From Streptomyces tropicalis (GTDB taxonomy: Bacteria; Actinomycetota; Actinomycetes; Streptomycetales; Streptomycetaceae): a stretch of DNA of 64,000 nucleotides. Each line of letters begins with the position of its first letter. Position 1 is the stretch's first letter. The position numbers were made by a program, and so were the translations under genes. Shown here in pieces: positions 29,969-38,027 of this stretch. Under the pieces are notes generated by a model. It did not search any database. It had not been told where the DNA came from and was given only the letters and a program-made list of their open reading frames with translations. The stretch covers positions 62,001 to 126,000 of the forward strand of contig NZ_JARJBB010000002.1 in assembly GCF_029269835.1 (NCBI RefSeq), given 5' to 3'.

Positions 29969-30955
29969 ATGCCGACCTTCGAAGAACTTCTCCACGTCAA
30001 TCTTTCTCCGCTGCAGTCGGCGGCCGACGACTGGGCCGCCATGGCGGTCCTGCTGAGGAAAGTCGCCAAGGAAGCCGGGAGCATGCGCAGCCTGGCTCAG
30101 GGCACCGAGTGGAAGGGCGCGAACGCCAGCGTCACCAAACCGTTCGTCGTCCGGGTGTCCGACGAGTTCGCCGACGCCGTCGCCGAGGCGGAGAGCATCG
30201 GAAACCTGCTGAGTGCCGCACACGACAAGATCAAGGCGGCCAGGGACGACCTGAAGGACCTCTGCGAGAATCCGCCCGCCGGCATCACGATCCACGCGGA
30301 CGGCACGCTGACCCGTAGTCCTCAGCCACAGCGGATGTCCCACGGGGATCCTGAGTGCGTGGTGACACAGGACGACTTCGACGCCATGCAGCGTCGCATC
30401 GACGCGATCACCGGTCGCGCAGCGGAAGCGGACTCGACCTGTTCCTGGGGCCTGTGGCAACTCACCAAGAACAAAGCCGAGTTCAGCAGTACGTACTACG
30501 GGTCCCTCAAGGACGTGAGAACCGACGCCCGACAGGCGCAGCACACCAAGACGGACTCGGAGGAGTACACGCCGCCCGCCAAATGGGGCAGCGGCACCAT
30601 CAAGCCCATCGCAGAGTTCCTCAGCTATCGCTCCTGGATGGACGGCGGCGAGGCATTCCTGCACGGAGACATGAACGGCGCGGTACAGGGGGCTATCGGT
30701 GGCGCCCCCTCCGCCGCCGGCGGCGAGGCCAGCAAGCACCTTGCCAAAGGCGCCCTCCTGAGCGACGTACGCGGAAAGCACCATCGCCCCACGTTCATCA
30801 ACACGATCGGTAAGTTCGGAGAGAAGATATTCGGCGTGCCGGTCGCTGTGGTCGCGACGGGTATCGACTTCTACTACACGCCCGGCGCGCCCAAGGGACC
30901 GGGCGACACCCACGTGGACGCCCCGGCGGAACCGGGAAAGGTGAGGTACCAGTGA
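29969..30955 (+). CDS. WXG100-like N-terminal domain protein with unknown C-terminus
   Basis: 328 residues from ATG 29969, chosen because AGGGGGG lies directly upstream and the family-like start MPTFEELLHVNLSPLQSAAD follows; in-frame codons upstream look non-coding. Residues 1-120 are helical with the GTEWKGANA turn (about 48-56), typical of ESX-like or LXG-type targeting domains. The rest is not recognised: a Ser/Thr-rich linker, a Gly-rich segment GAVQGAIGGAPSAAGG (about 250-265) and a C-terminal hydrophobic stretch. It could be a secreted effector or a helper. The next gene overlaps it (GTGA), so the two are coupled. Confidence 0.55.
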   Translation: MPTFEELLHVNLSPLQSAADDWAAMAVLLRKVAKEAGSMRSLAQGTEWKGANASVTKPFVVRVSDEFADAVAEAESIGNLLSAAHDKIKAARDDLKDLCENPPAGITIHADGTLTRSPQPQRMSHGDPECVVTQDDFDAMQRRIDAITGRAAEADSTCSWGLWQLTKNKAEFSSTYYGSLKDVRTDARQAQHTKTDSEEYTPPAKWGSGTIKPIAEFLSYRSWMDGGEAFLHGDMNGAVQGAIGGAPSAAGGEASKHLAKGALLSDVRGKHHRPTFINTIGKFGEKIFGVPVAVVATGIDFYYTPGAPKGPGDTHVDAPAEPGKVRYQ

Positions 30956-31194
30956 CGCACTCCGCAGGCCCCCCCACAGGCGGGCGCCGCCGCCCGGACC
31001 TGCGGCACTGGCTGAGACCCCAAAGTTCACGGATGCTCGTCCTCGGCATCTGCATGGCCGTCAGCGGGTTCGCCGGCGGGGTGCGCTGGGCCGTGGACGG
31101 AGGAGGGATCTGGAAAGCCCTCGGCATGCTCAGCGTGGGGATACTCGGCGTGCTCATCGTCGTGAGTTACTTCGTCAACTACGACGACCGCTGA
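30952..31194 (+). CDS. Small two-helix membrane protein
   Basis: 80 residues, GTG 30952 overlapping the upstream stop codon by three bases. Membrane helices at about 28-46 and 56-75 with a charged N-terminus and DDR at the end. As the last gene of the WXG-like module it could be an immunity or anchoring protein. No family recognised. Confidence 0.6.
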   Translation: MTHSAGPPTGGRRRPDLRHWLRPQSSRMLVLGICMAVSGFAGGVRWAVDGGGIWKALGMLSVGILGVLIVVSYFVNYDDR

Positions 31195-31333
31195 GCCCGC
31201 CAGCCCCGGCCGAGTCCGGGACTCGCATCACCTGCGTGCAGCCGCCTCTGCCTCACTGCGGCGGAAGGACGGGAGACACGCGCTCTGGGCGGGGTAATCG
31301 ATCATCTGCTTGATGGGGTAGCGCAAACGACGA

Positions 31334-31359
31334 GGCCCCTGGTCAGGATGCCAGGGGCC
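31334..31359. terminator. int terminator
   Basis: GGCCCCTGG and CCAGGGGCC form a nine-base stem with an eight-base loop, 20 bases beyond the int stop codon. It has the same core as the hairpin at 28941. Confidence 0.82.
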
Positions 31360-31379
31360 CGGGCACGATCAGGTGACCG

Positions 31380-32753
31380 TCACTCGTACTCGCGAAGCAG
31401 GTCTTCGATACGTCGGTTGGCGACGTCCTGCCGCCCGTCGAGGCACTTCGCGTAGCGGGTCAGCAATACCTCAACACTGTTGCCGGCCCGCTCGGCGACC
31501 TCGGTGGGGTCAACACCCGCGTTGAGCCACGTCGACAGGGCAGAGTGCCGAAGGTCGTACGGTCGGCTCGCGAGCGGCGAGGCCGCGACGGCTGGTGGCA
31601 GCGCGAGCACCCGAGCTTCCTGCCACACGCGGTAGTACGTGGACGACGGGACGACGGACCCCTTCTCACTGAAGAACAGCCGCCCGTCGCCGGCCGTCCC
31701 GAAGGTAGCCAGATGCTCGCGGAGCACGCCGACGAGGTGGGGTGGGATAGGCACCCGCCTGACGTCCTCGGTCGGTCGGTTCTTCAACCCGCGGTCGTCG
31801 TGGGTCTCCCCCGAATCGGTCCACTGCTTGCCGACCGACGGGCGGGTCCGGTGAAGGAGAGCCGATCCCCAGCCCTGCTGAGGAAGGACCAGGTCCGTCT
31901 CGGCGAGGCCGACCGCTTCAGCCGGCCGGAGACCACCGAAGTACATGGCGGCGAACAGGCCCACGAGGCGACGCCCACGAGCACGCCGGTACCCGCCCAC
32001 ATAGGAGACGGCCGCCAGGAGATTGCGAGCCTGCTCCGGGTTGGCGACGACGCGAGGGTCAACCTGGTTGGACACCTTCGGCTTCTGCCAGCGAACTGCC
32101 GTGATGGGGTTCTCTCGCAGCTCCCCCAGGTCGACCGCATAGTTCGCGGCATTCACGAGCGTCCGACGCTTACGCCGCACCGTCTCCGCCGCCGCAGCAG
32201 TCCCGTCGAGCTTGAGTTTCAGCGAGTCGAGCACTGCACGCGCCGTTGCAGGTTCAGCGAGATCGGCGAGCGGCCGCGACGCCTTGGCCACCCAGTGAAG
32301 GACGTTCCGCACGTCGTCAGGAACGTCCCGGTCGGCAGGCCCCGGCAAAACGAAGGCCCAGTTGCGCAGCGCCTTGCGGATCGCCTCCTCGGCCGGCCGC
32401 CCAGCACGCTCGTCGAGGAGCTCCACAGTCACGCTGGTGAGCGATTCGTTGATGCCGTCTCGCGTGTTGGGGGCGGCATGCGGCCACTTCATCGCGAGGT
32501 ACCTGAGAGCGAAGTCGTACCACGACACGGCCGACTTCTGCTCCTCCATCGAAGCAGGGAGGCCCGATGTCGAGTCGAACTCCTCCCCGTCGCGCATCGC
32601 ACGCATGAGCTTGGTGCGGTAGTGATCGGCAAGCGCTTTGGTCCGGAAGGACTCCGAGAAGACGTTGCCCGACACAGACCAGCGGACACCGTACGAAGGC
32701 GTCTTGGTGTCACGCTTACGGACACCCCAGACCTTGACATCGAGGGACTTCAC
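31380..32753 (-). CDS. int: AICE site-specific tyrosine recombinase (integrase)
   Basis: Integrates and excises the element at tRNA-Arg. The product is 457 residues from GTG 32753, which overlaps the xis stop (GTGA) and has GGAGG upstream. It has an N-terminal SAM-like DNA-binding domain and a catalytic domain with Arg276 (FGGLRPAEA), Arg402 in YDLRHSALS and Tyr434 in LTRYAKC; the first His of the HxxR box is Tyr, common in AICE integrases. The 3' end faces the tRNA but lies 5 kb away, unlike compact AICEs, where int abuts att. The int 3' end is duplicated at 28997. Confidence 0.96.
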   Translation of the reverse strand: MKSLDVKVWGVRKRDTKTPSYGVRWSVSGNVFSESFRTKALADHYRTKLMRAMRDGEEFDSTSGLPASMEEQKSAVSWYDFALRYLAMKWPHAAPNTRDGINESLTSVTVELLDERAGRPAEEAIRKALRNWAFVLPGPADRDVPDDVRNVLHWVAKASRPLADLAEPATARAVLDSLKLKLDGTAAAAETVRRKRRTLVNAANYAVDLGELRENPITAVRWQKPKVSNQVDPRVVANPEQARNLLAAVSYVGGYRRARGRRLVGLFAAMYFGGLRPAEAVGLAETDLVLPQQGWGSALLHRTRPSVGKQWTDSGETHDDRGLKNRPTEDVRRVPIPPHLVGVLREHLATFGTAGDGRLFFSEKGSVVPSSTYYRVWQEARVLALPPAVAASPLASRPYDLRHSALSTWLNAGVDPTEVAERAGNSVEVLLTRYAKCLDGRQDVANRRIEDLLREYE

Positions 32754-32947
32754 GCCGCCGCCTCCAGCTGTCGCAGCCACGTGGCGAAGTCACTCCGCCA
32801 CACCCGGAGCTCTCCGTTCGGGAGCTTGAATGCCGCCGGTCCGTGCCCGAGTTCGCGCCAGCGGTAGAAGGTCCGCCGGGAAACACCGCCCAGCTCGTCG
32901 AGCACCTGGCGGACAGTCATCAGCTCGTCGCGGCGGTGCTGGTCCAT
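32750..32947 (-). CDS. xis: Excisionase (Xis), MerR-type helix-turn-helix
   Basis: 65-residue DNA-binding protein that directs Int toward excision. The HTH is MTVRQVLDELGGVSRRTFYRWRELG (about 10-34), matching the excisionase/MerR-like family. AAGGAG precedes the ATG at 32947. It overlaps repSA by 28 bp and int by four, as in pSAM2-type operons, so replication, excision and integration are co-expressed. Confidence 0.92.
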   Translation of the reverse strand: MDQHRRDELMTVRQVLDELGGVSRRTFYRWRELGHGPAAFKLPNGELRVWRSDFATWLRQLEAAA

Positions 32948-34284
32948 GTCGGTTCTCCTTCCGTTCCGGGGGCGGGTTCGAGGGAAGCTGCGAGCCAGCT
33001 CTCAGCAGCGCTGAGGCCGGTGCCGGCGAACACCCAGTGGGCGAGGACGAGCGTGGTTTCGCCCTCCTGCGGCACGACCGGAACGGCTTGGGCGCGGCGC
33101 CAGTCGGCGCGTGCGTCGCGGAGGGCGCCGAGGGTGGTGGAGTAGCGGCGGGACTTGGTGGAGAAGTGGCCGCGGAAGCCGAGCATGTGGGCCCAGACCC
33201 GCAGGCGGAGGTCTGCCAGGTCCTTGCGGGCGCCAAGGGTCCAGGCGGTGCGGATCATGCGTCCGGCGTGTTCGGTGATCCTGGCTTGTGCCAGCTCGGC
33301 GAGGAACCGTAAGGGCCGGTCGAGGGTACCCGTAGCCGTCTCGGCACCCTTGGTGGCGTACTTGGCGATGTACGACGCCACGGCCCGCTCGGTGAGCTCC
33401 TGGCCGCCGTCGAAGTCGGCCGACCGAATCGGACGGACGTCGAGCTGACGGCCGAAGACGAAGGCATGCCGTCGGCCGTCGACGTCCGGGCCGTCCACCC
33501 GGGCGGCAGCGGTGGCGGCGTGGATGGCGTCGGTCAGCAGCTCGGCCGTCGCCCAGGCCGGGGGCGCGGTCTCGCCCCCTTCCGGGCCGTCGAGGCGGAT
33601 CACCGCATGGAAGTGGACGGCGCCCCGCTTCTGGTACTCGGCCACCTTCGCGAACGAGACGCGCGCGTGGTCGCGGAAGGCACGCTGAGTCAGGCCCGCT
33701 CGCTTGGCGACCTCCCGGCGCAGGTAGATGGAGAAGCGCCGCCAGAGGAGCCCGGCGTGCGCGTTCCAGAGCACGGCCGCTTCGTAGTCGTACAGGTCCG
33801 GGTCCAGGGGCGTTCCCAGGGCCGGGTCCTGGTCGTCGTGGTGGATCCCGCAGCGGCAGGCGCGGCCGCTGGAGGGCCGGTTGTGAACCGGCCCGAAGCC
33901 GGGGGCGGTGAAGGTGGCGAAGACCCGGGGATGCGTGGCGACCCGCTCGGGAGTGCCCTTGCCGCCGCGGAGTCCGGCGGTGATCAGGTGGTAGGTATCG
34001 CGTCGGTAGGTCTCGGCGCAGGCCGCGCATCGGGTGGCGCGGCGGTTGTTGCAGCGCACCAGCAGGTTGCCGGCGGGCAGGCCGGTGGAGTCCAGGTGGT
34101 GCAGGGCGCGACCGAACTCGCCGGTGGTGGTGTCGACCGCGTATTCGGTGCGGTGGCCGTCGAGGCGGACGGGATGCGTGCAGCCGCCCAGGCCGGACAG
34201 TTGGTGGGCCAGCTCGGGCAGGGTGCCGAGGGAGGCCAGCGTGGAGAGTTCCGCCAGCGGGGGCGGGGTCTGCCGGGTGATGAT
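32920..34284 (-). CDS. repSA: RepSA-type rolling-circle replication initiator
   Basis: Initiates rolling-circle replication of the excised element. The product is about 454 residues. Motifs: two zinc-type Cys pairs (RCNNRRATRCAAC near residue 70), the HUH motif in AVHFHAVIRLDG, and VASYIAKYATKG containing the relaxase-like Tyr. The start is uncertain: there is no ATG, GTG or TTG near the coding start, but AAAGGA lies six bases before tandem ATC codons (34284, 34279-34281). Upstream starts would overlap the SpdD-like gene and give a non-coding-looking N-terminus. An AUC start is the best fit. Confidence 0.88.
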   Translation of the reverse strand: MITRQTPPPLAELSTLASLGTLPELAHQLSGLGGCTHPVRLDGHRTEYAVDTTTGEFGRALHHLDSTGLPAGNLLVRCNNRRATRCAACAETYRRDTYHLITAGLRGGKGTPERVATHPRVFATFTAPGFGPVHNRPSSGRACRCGIHHDDQDPALGTPLDPDLYDYEAAVLWNAHAGLLWRRFSIYLRREVAKRAGLTQRAFRDHARVSFAKVAEYQKRGAVHFHAVIRLDGPEGGETAPPAWATAELLTDAIHAATAAARVDGPDVDGRRHAFVFGRQLDVRPIRSADFDGGQELTERAVASYIAKYATKGAETATGTLDRPLRFLAELAQARITEHAGRMIRTAWTLGARKDLADLRLRVWAHMLGFRGHFSTKSRRYSTTLGALRDARADWRRAQAVPVVPQEGETTLVLAHWVFAGTGLSAAESWLAASLEPAPGTEGEPTWTSTAATS

Positions 34285-34372
34285 GGGTGTTCCTTTCGGC
34301 TGTTTCGGCAGTGGAGAGGGACGGCCCCGGGGCGGCGGGATGCTTGGCGGCGTTTGCCGCCCCGGCGGCCGG

Positions 34373-34621
34373 TCAGCGCTTGTTCGCGCCGGTGATGAGG
34401 GAGCGCAGGACCACCGCGGCGATGGCCACGGACACGGCCGTGACGGCGACCGCCGCCAGGAGCGCGGTGAGCACGACCCCCACGACGACCACCGCGGCGA
34501 CCGCACCCACGTACGGGTTGAGGGAGCGGCCGGCGGAGGGCACCGGGGCATGGCCCTGCTGGGTGCTGATGATGTTCGGGCCGGGCAGGGTCGGGATGTC
34601 GGGCAGCTTCGGACGGAACAC
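34373..34621 (-). CDS. SpdD-like small membrane transfer protein
   Basis: 82 residues from GTG 34621 with AAAGGAG upstream. A Pro-rich N-terminus (FRPKLPDIPTLPGPN) is followed by two closely spaced hydrophobic helices (about 37-72) and RSLITGANKR. This layout matches the SpdD proteins of Streptomyces elements, involved in intramycelial spread after conjugation. Sequence conservation is weak, so the call relies on layout and position. Confidence 0.7.
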   Translation of the reverse strand: MFRPKLPDIPTLPGPNIISTQQGHAPVPSAGRSLNPYVGAVAAVVVVGVVLTALLAAVAVTAVSVAIAAVVLRSLITGANKR

Positions 34622-34633
34622 GAGGAGCTCCTT

Positions 34634-34828
34634 TCAGCGGTTGGTGCCGTTGACGACACCGACACCGGAGCGGGTGCCGCTCTCGATGGCGGGTGCCAGG
34701 AAGGTGTGGGACAGCCAGAAGCCGAAGAGCGCGATCACGACGGCGACCCACATACGGACGCCGAGGAACTTGATCGCGACCCAGGCGACAGCACCCAGGA
34801 CGAAGACCAGCGGGAGCGAGACAGTCAC
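34634..34828 (-). CDS. Small membrane protein of the transfer module
   Basis: 64 residues from GTG 34828 (GAGGGAG upstream). Two membrane helices (about 4-20 and 25-42), then a soluble tail ending VGVVNGTNR. It is commonly found between the mobile element transfer protein and SpdD in Streptomyces AICEs. Likely Spd-type; the exact role is unknown. Confidence 0.6.
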   Translation of the reverse strand: MTVSLPLVFVLGAVAWVAIKFLGVRMWVAVVIALFGFWLSHTFLAPAIESGTRSGVGVVNGTNR

Positions 34829-34838
34829 GGGAGCTCCC

Positions 34839-35030
34839 TCAGCGGACGCGGCAGCGGTGCGTGCGGGCCGCCAGCTCGGCGGCGGCGCGGCTGTCGTAGT
34901 CGGCCGAGAACCCGCAACGCGGAGCAGTGCAGACGGCAGCGTGCTTTTCGCGGCCCCGGCCGTCGAAGTACGTGCCGACCTGCACGGGACCGACGCGGAC
35001 GACACTGCGGAAACGGCGGTTGGCGGACAT
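34839..35030 (-). CDS. Mobile element transfer protein (63-residue family)
   Basis: 63 residues from ATG 35030, SANRRFRSVVRVGPVQVGTY. It carries CTAPRCGF and a C-terminal HRC, possibly a zinc site. This small family is highly conserved in Streptomyces integrative elements between the DUF2637 protein and Spd genes. Biochemical function is unknown. The overlap and tight spacing show it belongs to the transfer operon. Confidence 0.75.
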   Translation of the reverse strand: MSANRRFRSVVRVGPVQVGTYFDGRGREKHAAVCTAPRCGFSADYDSRAAAELAARTHRCRVR

Positions 35031-35040
35031 GTGGACCCCT

Positions 35041-35646
35041 TCACAGCTGTGCGGCGATGGCTTCGGCCAGAGGTGCTGGGACACCGAGCCGTGCGCGGAG
35101 AGCCGGGGTGTCGATGGGCTCTCCGGTCCGAGTGCGGTGTTCGATGGCGACCTTGCGTGCGTGGTTGATGAGAGCGGCCGGGACAGGCACCGGGGAGGGG
35201 GCAACAACCGGTCGTGATTCGGCGGCCTCGGCAATGGCGGCCGCCGGTTCGCCGGCGTCAGGCGCAGGAACGTCGGACGTCTCGTCGTTGATGTGGGCAA
35301 GGAGAGTGCCGCCGAGGAAGGCGACGGCGGGCCAGCCCGCGACGAGGATGCGCAACCAGGCCGGGACGGCGTCCAGGTCGAGCAGGCCGGCGGTGGCGAC
35401 GTTCGCTCCGAGCGATGCCGTCAACGCGACGAGGAACCAGCACCATCCAGCTGCCCGCGCCCCACCGCGACGCAGGCGCCGCCAGGCCGCCACCAACAGC
35501 AGGTCGACGGAGATCGGGTAGGCCCAAGCCTTCCAACCGTCCTGTCCCGCGGCTGAGGCGAGGTCATGGAGGTGGGCGAAGGAGAGCGCGGCGGCGATGA
35601 CCGCTTGGACGAGTACGGCGTCGATGCGAGCCAGGTAGGCGCGCAC
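35041..35646 (-). CDS. DUF2637 (SpdB2-like) membrane protein
   Basis: 201 residues from GTG 35646 with AAGGAG upstream. Four membrane helices in the first 130 residues, with the DUF2637 signature SFAHLHDLA and AWAYPISVDLLLVAAW. The C-terminal part is cytoplasmic with helical, Ala/Arg-rich sequence. In pSAM2 and related elements such proteins act in intramycelial plasmid spread and are thought to interact with Tra. Confidence 0.82.
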   Translation of the reverse strand: MRAYLARIDAVLVQAVIAAALSFAHLHDLASAAGQDGWKAWAYPISVDLLLVAAWRRLRRGGARAAGWCWFLVALTASLGANVATAGLLDLDAVPAWLRILVAGWPAVAFLGGTLLAHINDETSDVPAPDAGEPAAAIAEAAESRPVVAPSPVPVPAALINHARKVAIEHRTRTGEPIDTPALRARLGVPAPLAEAIAAQL

Positions 35647-35668
35647 AGTTGGGCTCCTTCCGATGTGG

Positions 35669-35878
35669 TCAGTCGATGGGCCCGAGTTCGTTGGCTCGCG
35701 CGCGGGCACCGGCGGCTACCTGGGCCGCTTCGGTGTCCTCGGGACGGTCGGTAGCGATGCGTTCCAGCAGGTCGGCCTTGCGGCTCATGAGTTCGCGGTG
35801 GTCGCCGACTCCGAACTCGCGGTGGTCGGCCAGGTCAGCCAGGAAGGCCGTCAGGTCGGAGATGGATGGCCGAGGCAA
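35669..35878 (-). CDS. Small conserved element protein, unknown function
   Basis: 69 residues from TTG 35878, with GAGGAG at a good distance upstream. Helical, charged, without membrane segments (RPSISDLTAFLADLAD at the start). Similar short proteins sit between tra and spd genes in AICEs. No function known. Confidence 0.65.
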   Translation of the reverse strand: MPRPSISDLTAFLADLADHREFGVGDHRELMSRKADLLERIATDRPEDTEAAQVAAGARARANELGPID

Positions 35879-35962
35879 GGTGGCTCCTCAGGATTCGGGC
35901 GTGCCGGGGTAGGGACATGACACGAGGCGGATGTGTCGACCGTGGGGGCTTGGTGCGGCGGG

Positions 35963-37339
35963 CTACTCGGTGACCCGTACCGGCTTGAGCAGCGATGCGG
36001 GGGTACCGAGGGGCTGCGTCGGGACCGTGGGTCGGAAGGGGGCGAGCGCGGGGACGTCGGGGGCCAGATGTGCCGACTCCCGGCAGACATCTGCGGCGTC
36101 GGAGAGGGACAGGTAGGGCGTGCGGATGCGGGACCAGCCTCCCGAGGTGTCGCCGGCCACGGCCAGGCCGGGCAGCTCGGGGGCGATGTCGCAGGCTGCG
36201 TGAACGGCTTCAGGGGCGATGTCGCCGAGCGCCATCTTGGCGGAGGCTTCGTCGTTGACGCGGTGACAGACGCGTCCCGTCAGTTGCGCGCGGAGCATGG
36301 TGGCGCCCTTGCCCAGTTCGGCACCGAAGCGCTGGCCGCACACCTCCAGGTAGATGCCCGCGGCCCGGCCGAGTTGGGCGAGCCGGATGAGCTGAGTCAC
36401 CATCTCGTCCCGCCGCTCCTCGTCCTTCTTCGTTGCGACGAGGAAGAGCTCGGCGATCTCATCGACAAACAGGACGATGGGCACTGGCTGTCGATGCTCC
36501 GGCAGGCCCCATACATCGGAGGTGATCTCCTCGTCCGGAGTGTCAGTGGCAACCCCCTGCCGGACCTTGATGAGGTCGTATCGGTCCTCCATCTCGCGCA
36601 CGAGGACCGGTAGCAGCTCGGCCGCCTGCTGAGGGTCGGTCGCCAGTGCCGAGAGACGCGTGGCGAACGGGGCCAGCTCGACGCCCCTCTTGCAGTCGAT
36701 CCCTGCCAGGGCGACCGGCTGCCGTGCCAGCCCGGCGACCAGATGCCGCAGGTACATGGACTTGCCCGACAGCGTCGCGCCGAGGGTGAGCTGATGCGGG
36801 ATGGCCCGGTAGTCCCGAACGAAGGCCGTCGCGTCCTCCCGCAGCGCTACCGGCACCTTGAGGAGTCCGCCGCCGGCCCGTTTGGGCATGTGGACCTTGC
36901 GCAGCACGTCGAAGCCGATGAGTCGGAGTTCCACCACGCCCGGCTTCACGTCTCTCACGTAAACGGCGTGGACGCCCCAGGCGTGACGCAGCCGCTCCGC
37001 TGATGCTGCGACGTCCGCGGGTTCCTGCCCCGGAGCCAGCCGCAGTCGAAGCCGCAGGCCCGTGGAGGTGGGCCGGATGACGCCTCGCCGCGGAGGCACA
37101 GGCCGGACCTCGCGTCGCGTGGTCGCCTTGACGGCGAGGACGCGCAGCCGGGAAGGCTGGACGGTCAAGCCGCACGCCTCCATGACGGAGCCGTACGAAC
37201 ACAGAAGCCGAATCGTCGATGCCGGCAGCCCGACTGTGGACCAGTAGATACCCGGGTGACGAGCCCGGGTGTAGGCGGCCCCGCCACCGATCGCGGCGAG
37301 GGGGCCACCTAACTCCAGCAGCGTCGTCCAGTCCGACAT
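35963..37339 (-). CDS. traSA: TraSA-type FtsK/SpoIIIE DNA translocase (conjugation)
   Basis: Hexameric motor that moves double-stranded element DNA between mycelia; a single such protein suffices for Streptomyces conjugation. The product is 458 residues from ATG 37339, which shares one base with the upstream stop codon (TGATG). It has a hydrophobic N-terminus (about 10-25) and a weakly conserved linker. The FtsK domain has Walker A GATLSGKS (187-194), Walker B IVLFVDEIAEL (about 279-289) and GIYLEVCGQRF (about 317-327). A C-terminal winged-helix-like segment may read clt repeats. Appears intact. Confidence 0.92.
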   Translation of the reverse strand: MSDWTTLLELGGPLAAIGGGAAYTRARHPGIYWSTVGLPASTIRLLCSYGSVMEACGLTVQPSRLRVLAVKATTRREVRPVPPRRGVIRPTSTGLRLRLRLAPGQEPADVAASAERLRHAWGVHAVYVRDVKPGVVELRLIGFDVLRKVHMPKRAGGGLLKVPVALREDATAFVRDYRAIPHQLTLGATLSGKSMYLRHLVAGLARQPVALAGIDCKRGVELAPFATRLSALATDPQQAAELLPVLVREMEDRYDLIKVRQGVATDTPDEEITSDVWGLPEHRQPVPIVLFVDEIAELFLVATKKDEERRDEMVTQLIRLAQLGRAAGIYLEVCGQRFGAELGKGATMLRAQLTGRVCHRVNDEASAKMALGDIAPEAVHAACDIAPELPGLAVAGDTSGGWSRIRTPYLSLSDAADVCRESAHLAPDVPALAPFRPTVPTQPLGTPASLLKPVRVTE

Positions 37340-37695
37340 CAGGCCGAGGCCCCGACCGGGGACGGGAAGTCGGCGGGAGCGACCGCGGCGGCGCGGAACG
37401 CGATGCCGTGCCGCTGCTGGCCGTTGAACACGCTCTCCCACGGCCGGGCCACGAGACCCACCAGCGAGACCGGAGCTCCGAGCGCCAGCCCCTCGGAGAC
37501 ACCACTCTCCGGAACGGTGACCTTGATCAGCGAGGACTCACCCTCTTCGATGTACACGACGCCGAGCGTCATGAGCGCCTCGCCGCTGATGGCGTCCTTG
37601 GCGATCTCCCCGGTCTGGCGGTCCCGGACCTTGGGCTCGGCAGCCTCGGTCAGAAGGACGGTGGCCGTCGAGGTCTCCACACGGATTACACGCAC
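37339..37695 (-). CDS. SCO3933-family regulatory/transfer-associated protein
   Basis: 118 residues from GTG 37695 (GGGAGAG upstream). It has VETSTATVLLTEAAEPKVRD and GLVARPWE, followed by QQRHGIAFRA, the conserved ends of a family found next to tra in Streptomyces AICEs. It looks like a small beta-rich protein. The function is unproven; the family name refers to a homologue in the S. coelicolor element. It is translationally coupled to traSA. Confidence 0.72.
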   Translation of the reverse strand: MRVIRVETSTATVLLTEAAEPKVRDRQTGEIAKDAISGEALMTLGVVYIEEGESSLIKVTVPESGVSEGLALGAPVSLVGLVARPWESVFNGQQRHGIAFRAAAVAPADFPSPVGASA

Positions 37696-38019
37696 AGAAC
37701 TGCTCTCCCTTGCGTTGCACCGCACGCAAGCACACGCGGTGCATTCAGTGATGAATGACTACGCAACGGGAGGTTGACCGCATACCGACTGGGCGCGATA
37801 CGCTCCGAGAGCGTTGATGCCAACGACGCACCCGGCCTGAGTGGGCTGCCTCCCGCTCAGGCCACATCTCTTTCTGTGGCCCTTCCGCTCACGCGCCGGC
37901 GCAGGTCTGCCTTCCTGCTACGGCGCGTTCGCATGTCCGCACATACCGACTTCGCTGGAGGCGAAGGGGTACGCCGACACCAACCACAGTAACCCGTACC
38001 TGAAGTACTGTCTAGTACT
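37696..38019. promoter_or_regulatory. Promoter/operator region of the tra-rep operon
   Basis: 324 bases with no gene. The minus-strand promoter for the SCO3933-like/tra/spd/rep/xis/int genes is expected here. Its distal end holds the 32-bp palindrome listed separately. Boxes could not be assigned with confidence. Confidence 0.5.
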
Positions 38020-38027
38020 TCAGGTAC
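37996..38027. promoter_or_regulatory. Perfect 14-bp inverted repeat, probable operator
   Basis: GTACCTGAAGTACT, a four-base spacer, then AGTACTTCAGGTAC, a perfect palindrome that overlaps the stop codon of the XRE regulator gene. A second, weaker GTAC-rich repeat follows to 38046. GTAC motifs also recur at 39633-39690, so an operator for the element's regulator is more likely than a terminator, although a bidirectional terminator cannot be excluded. Confidence 0.65.
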
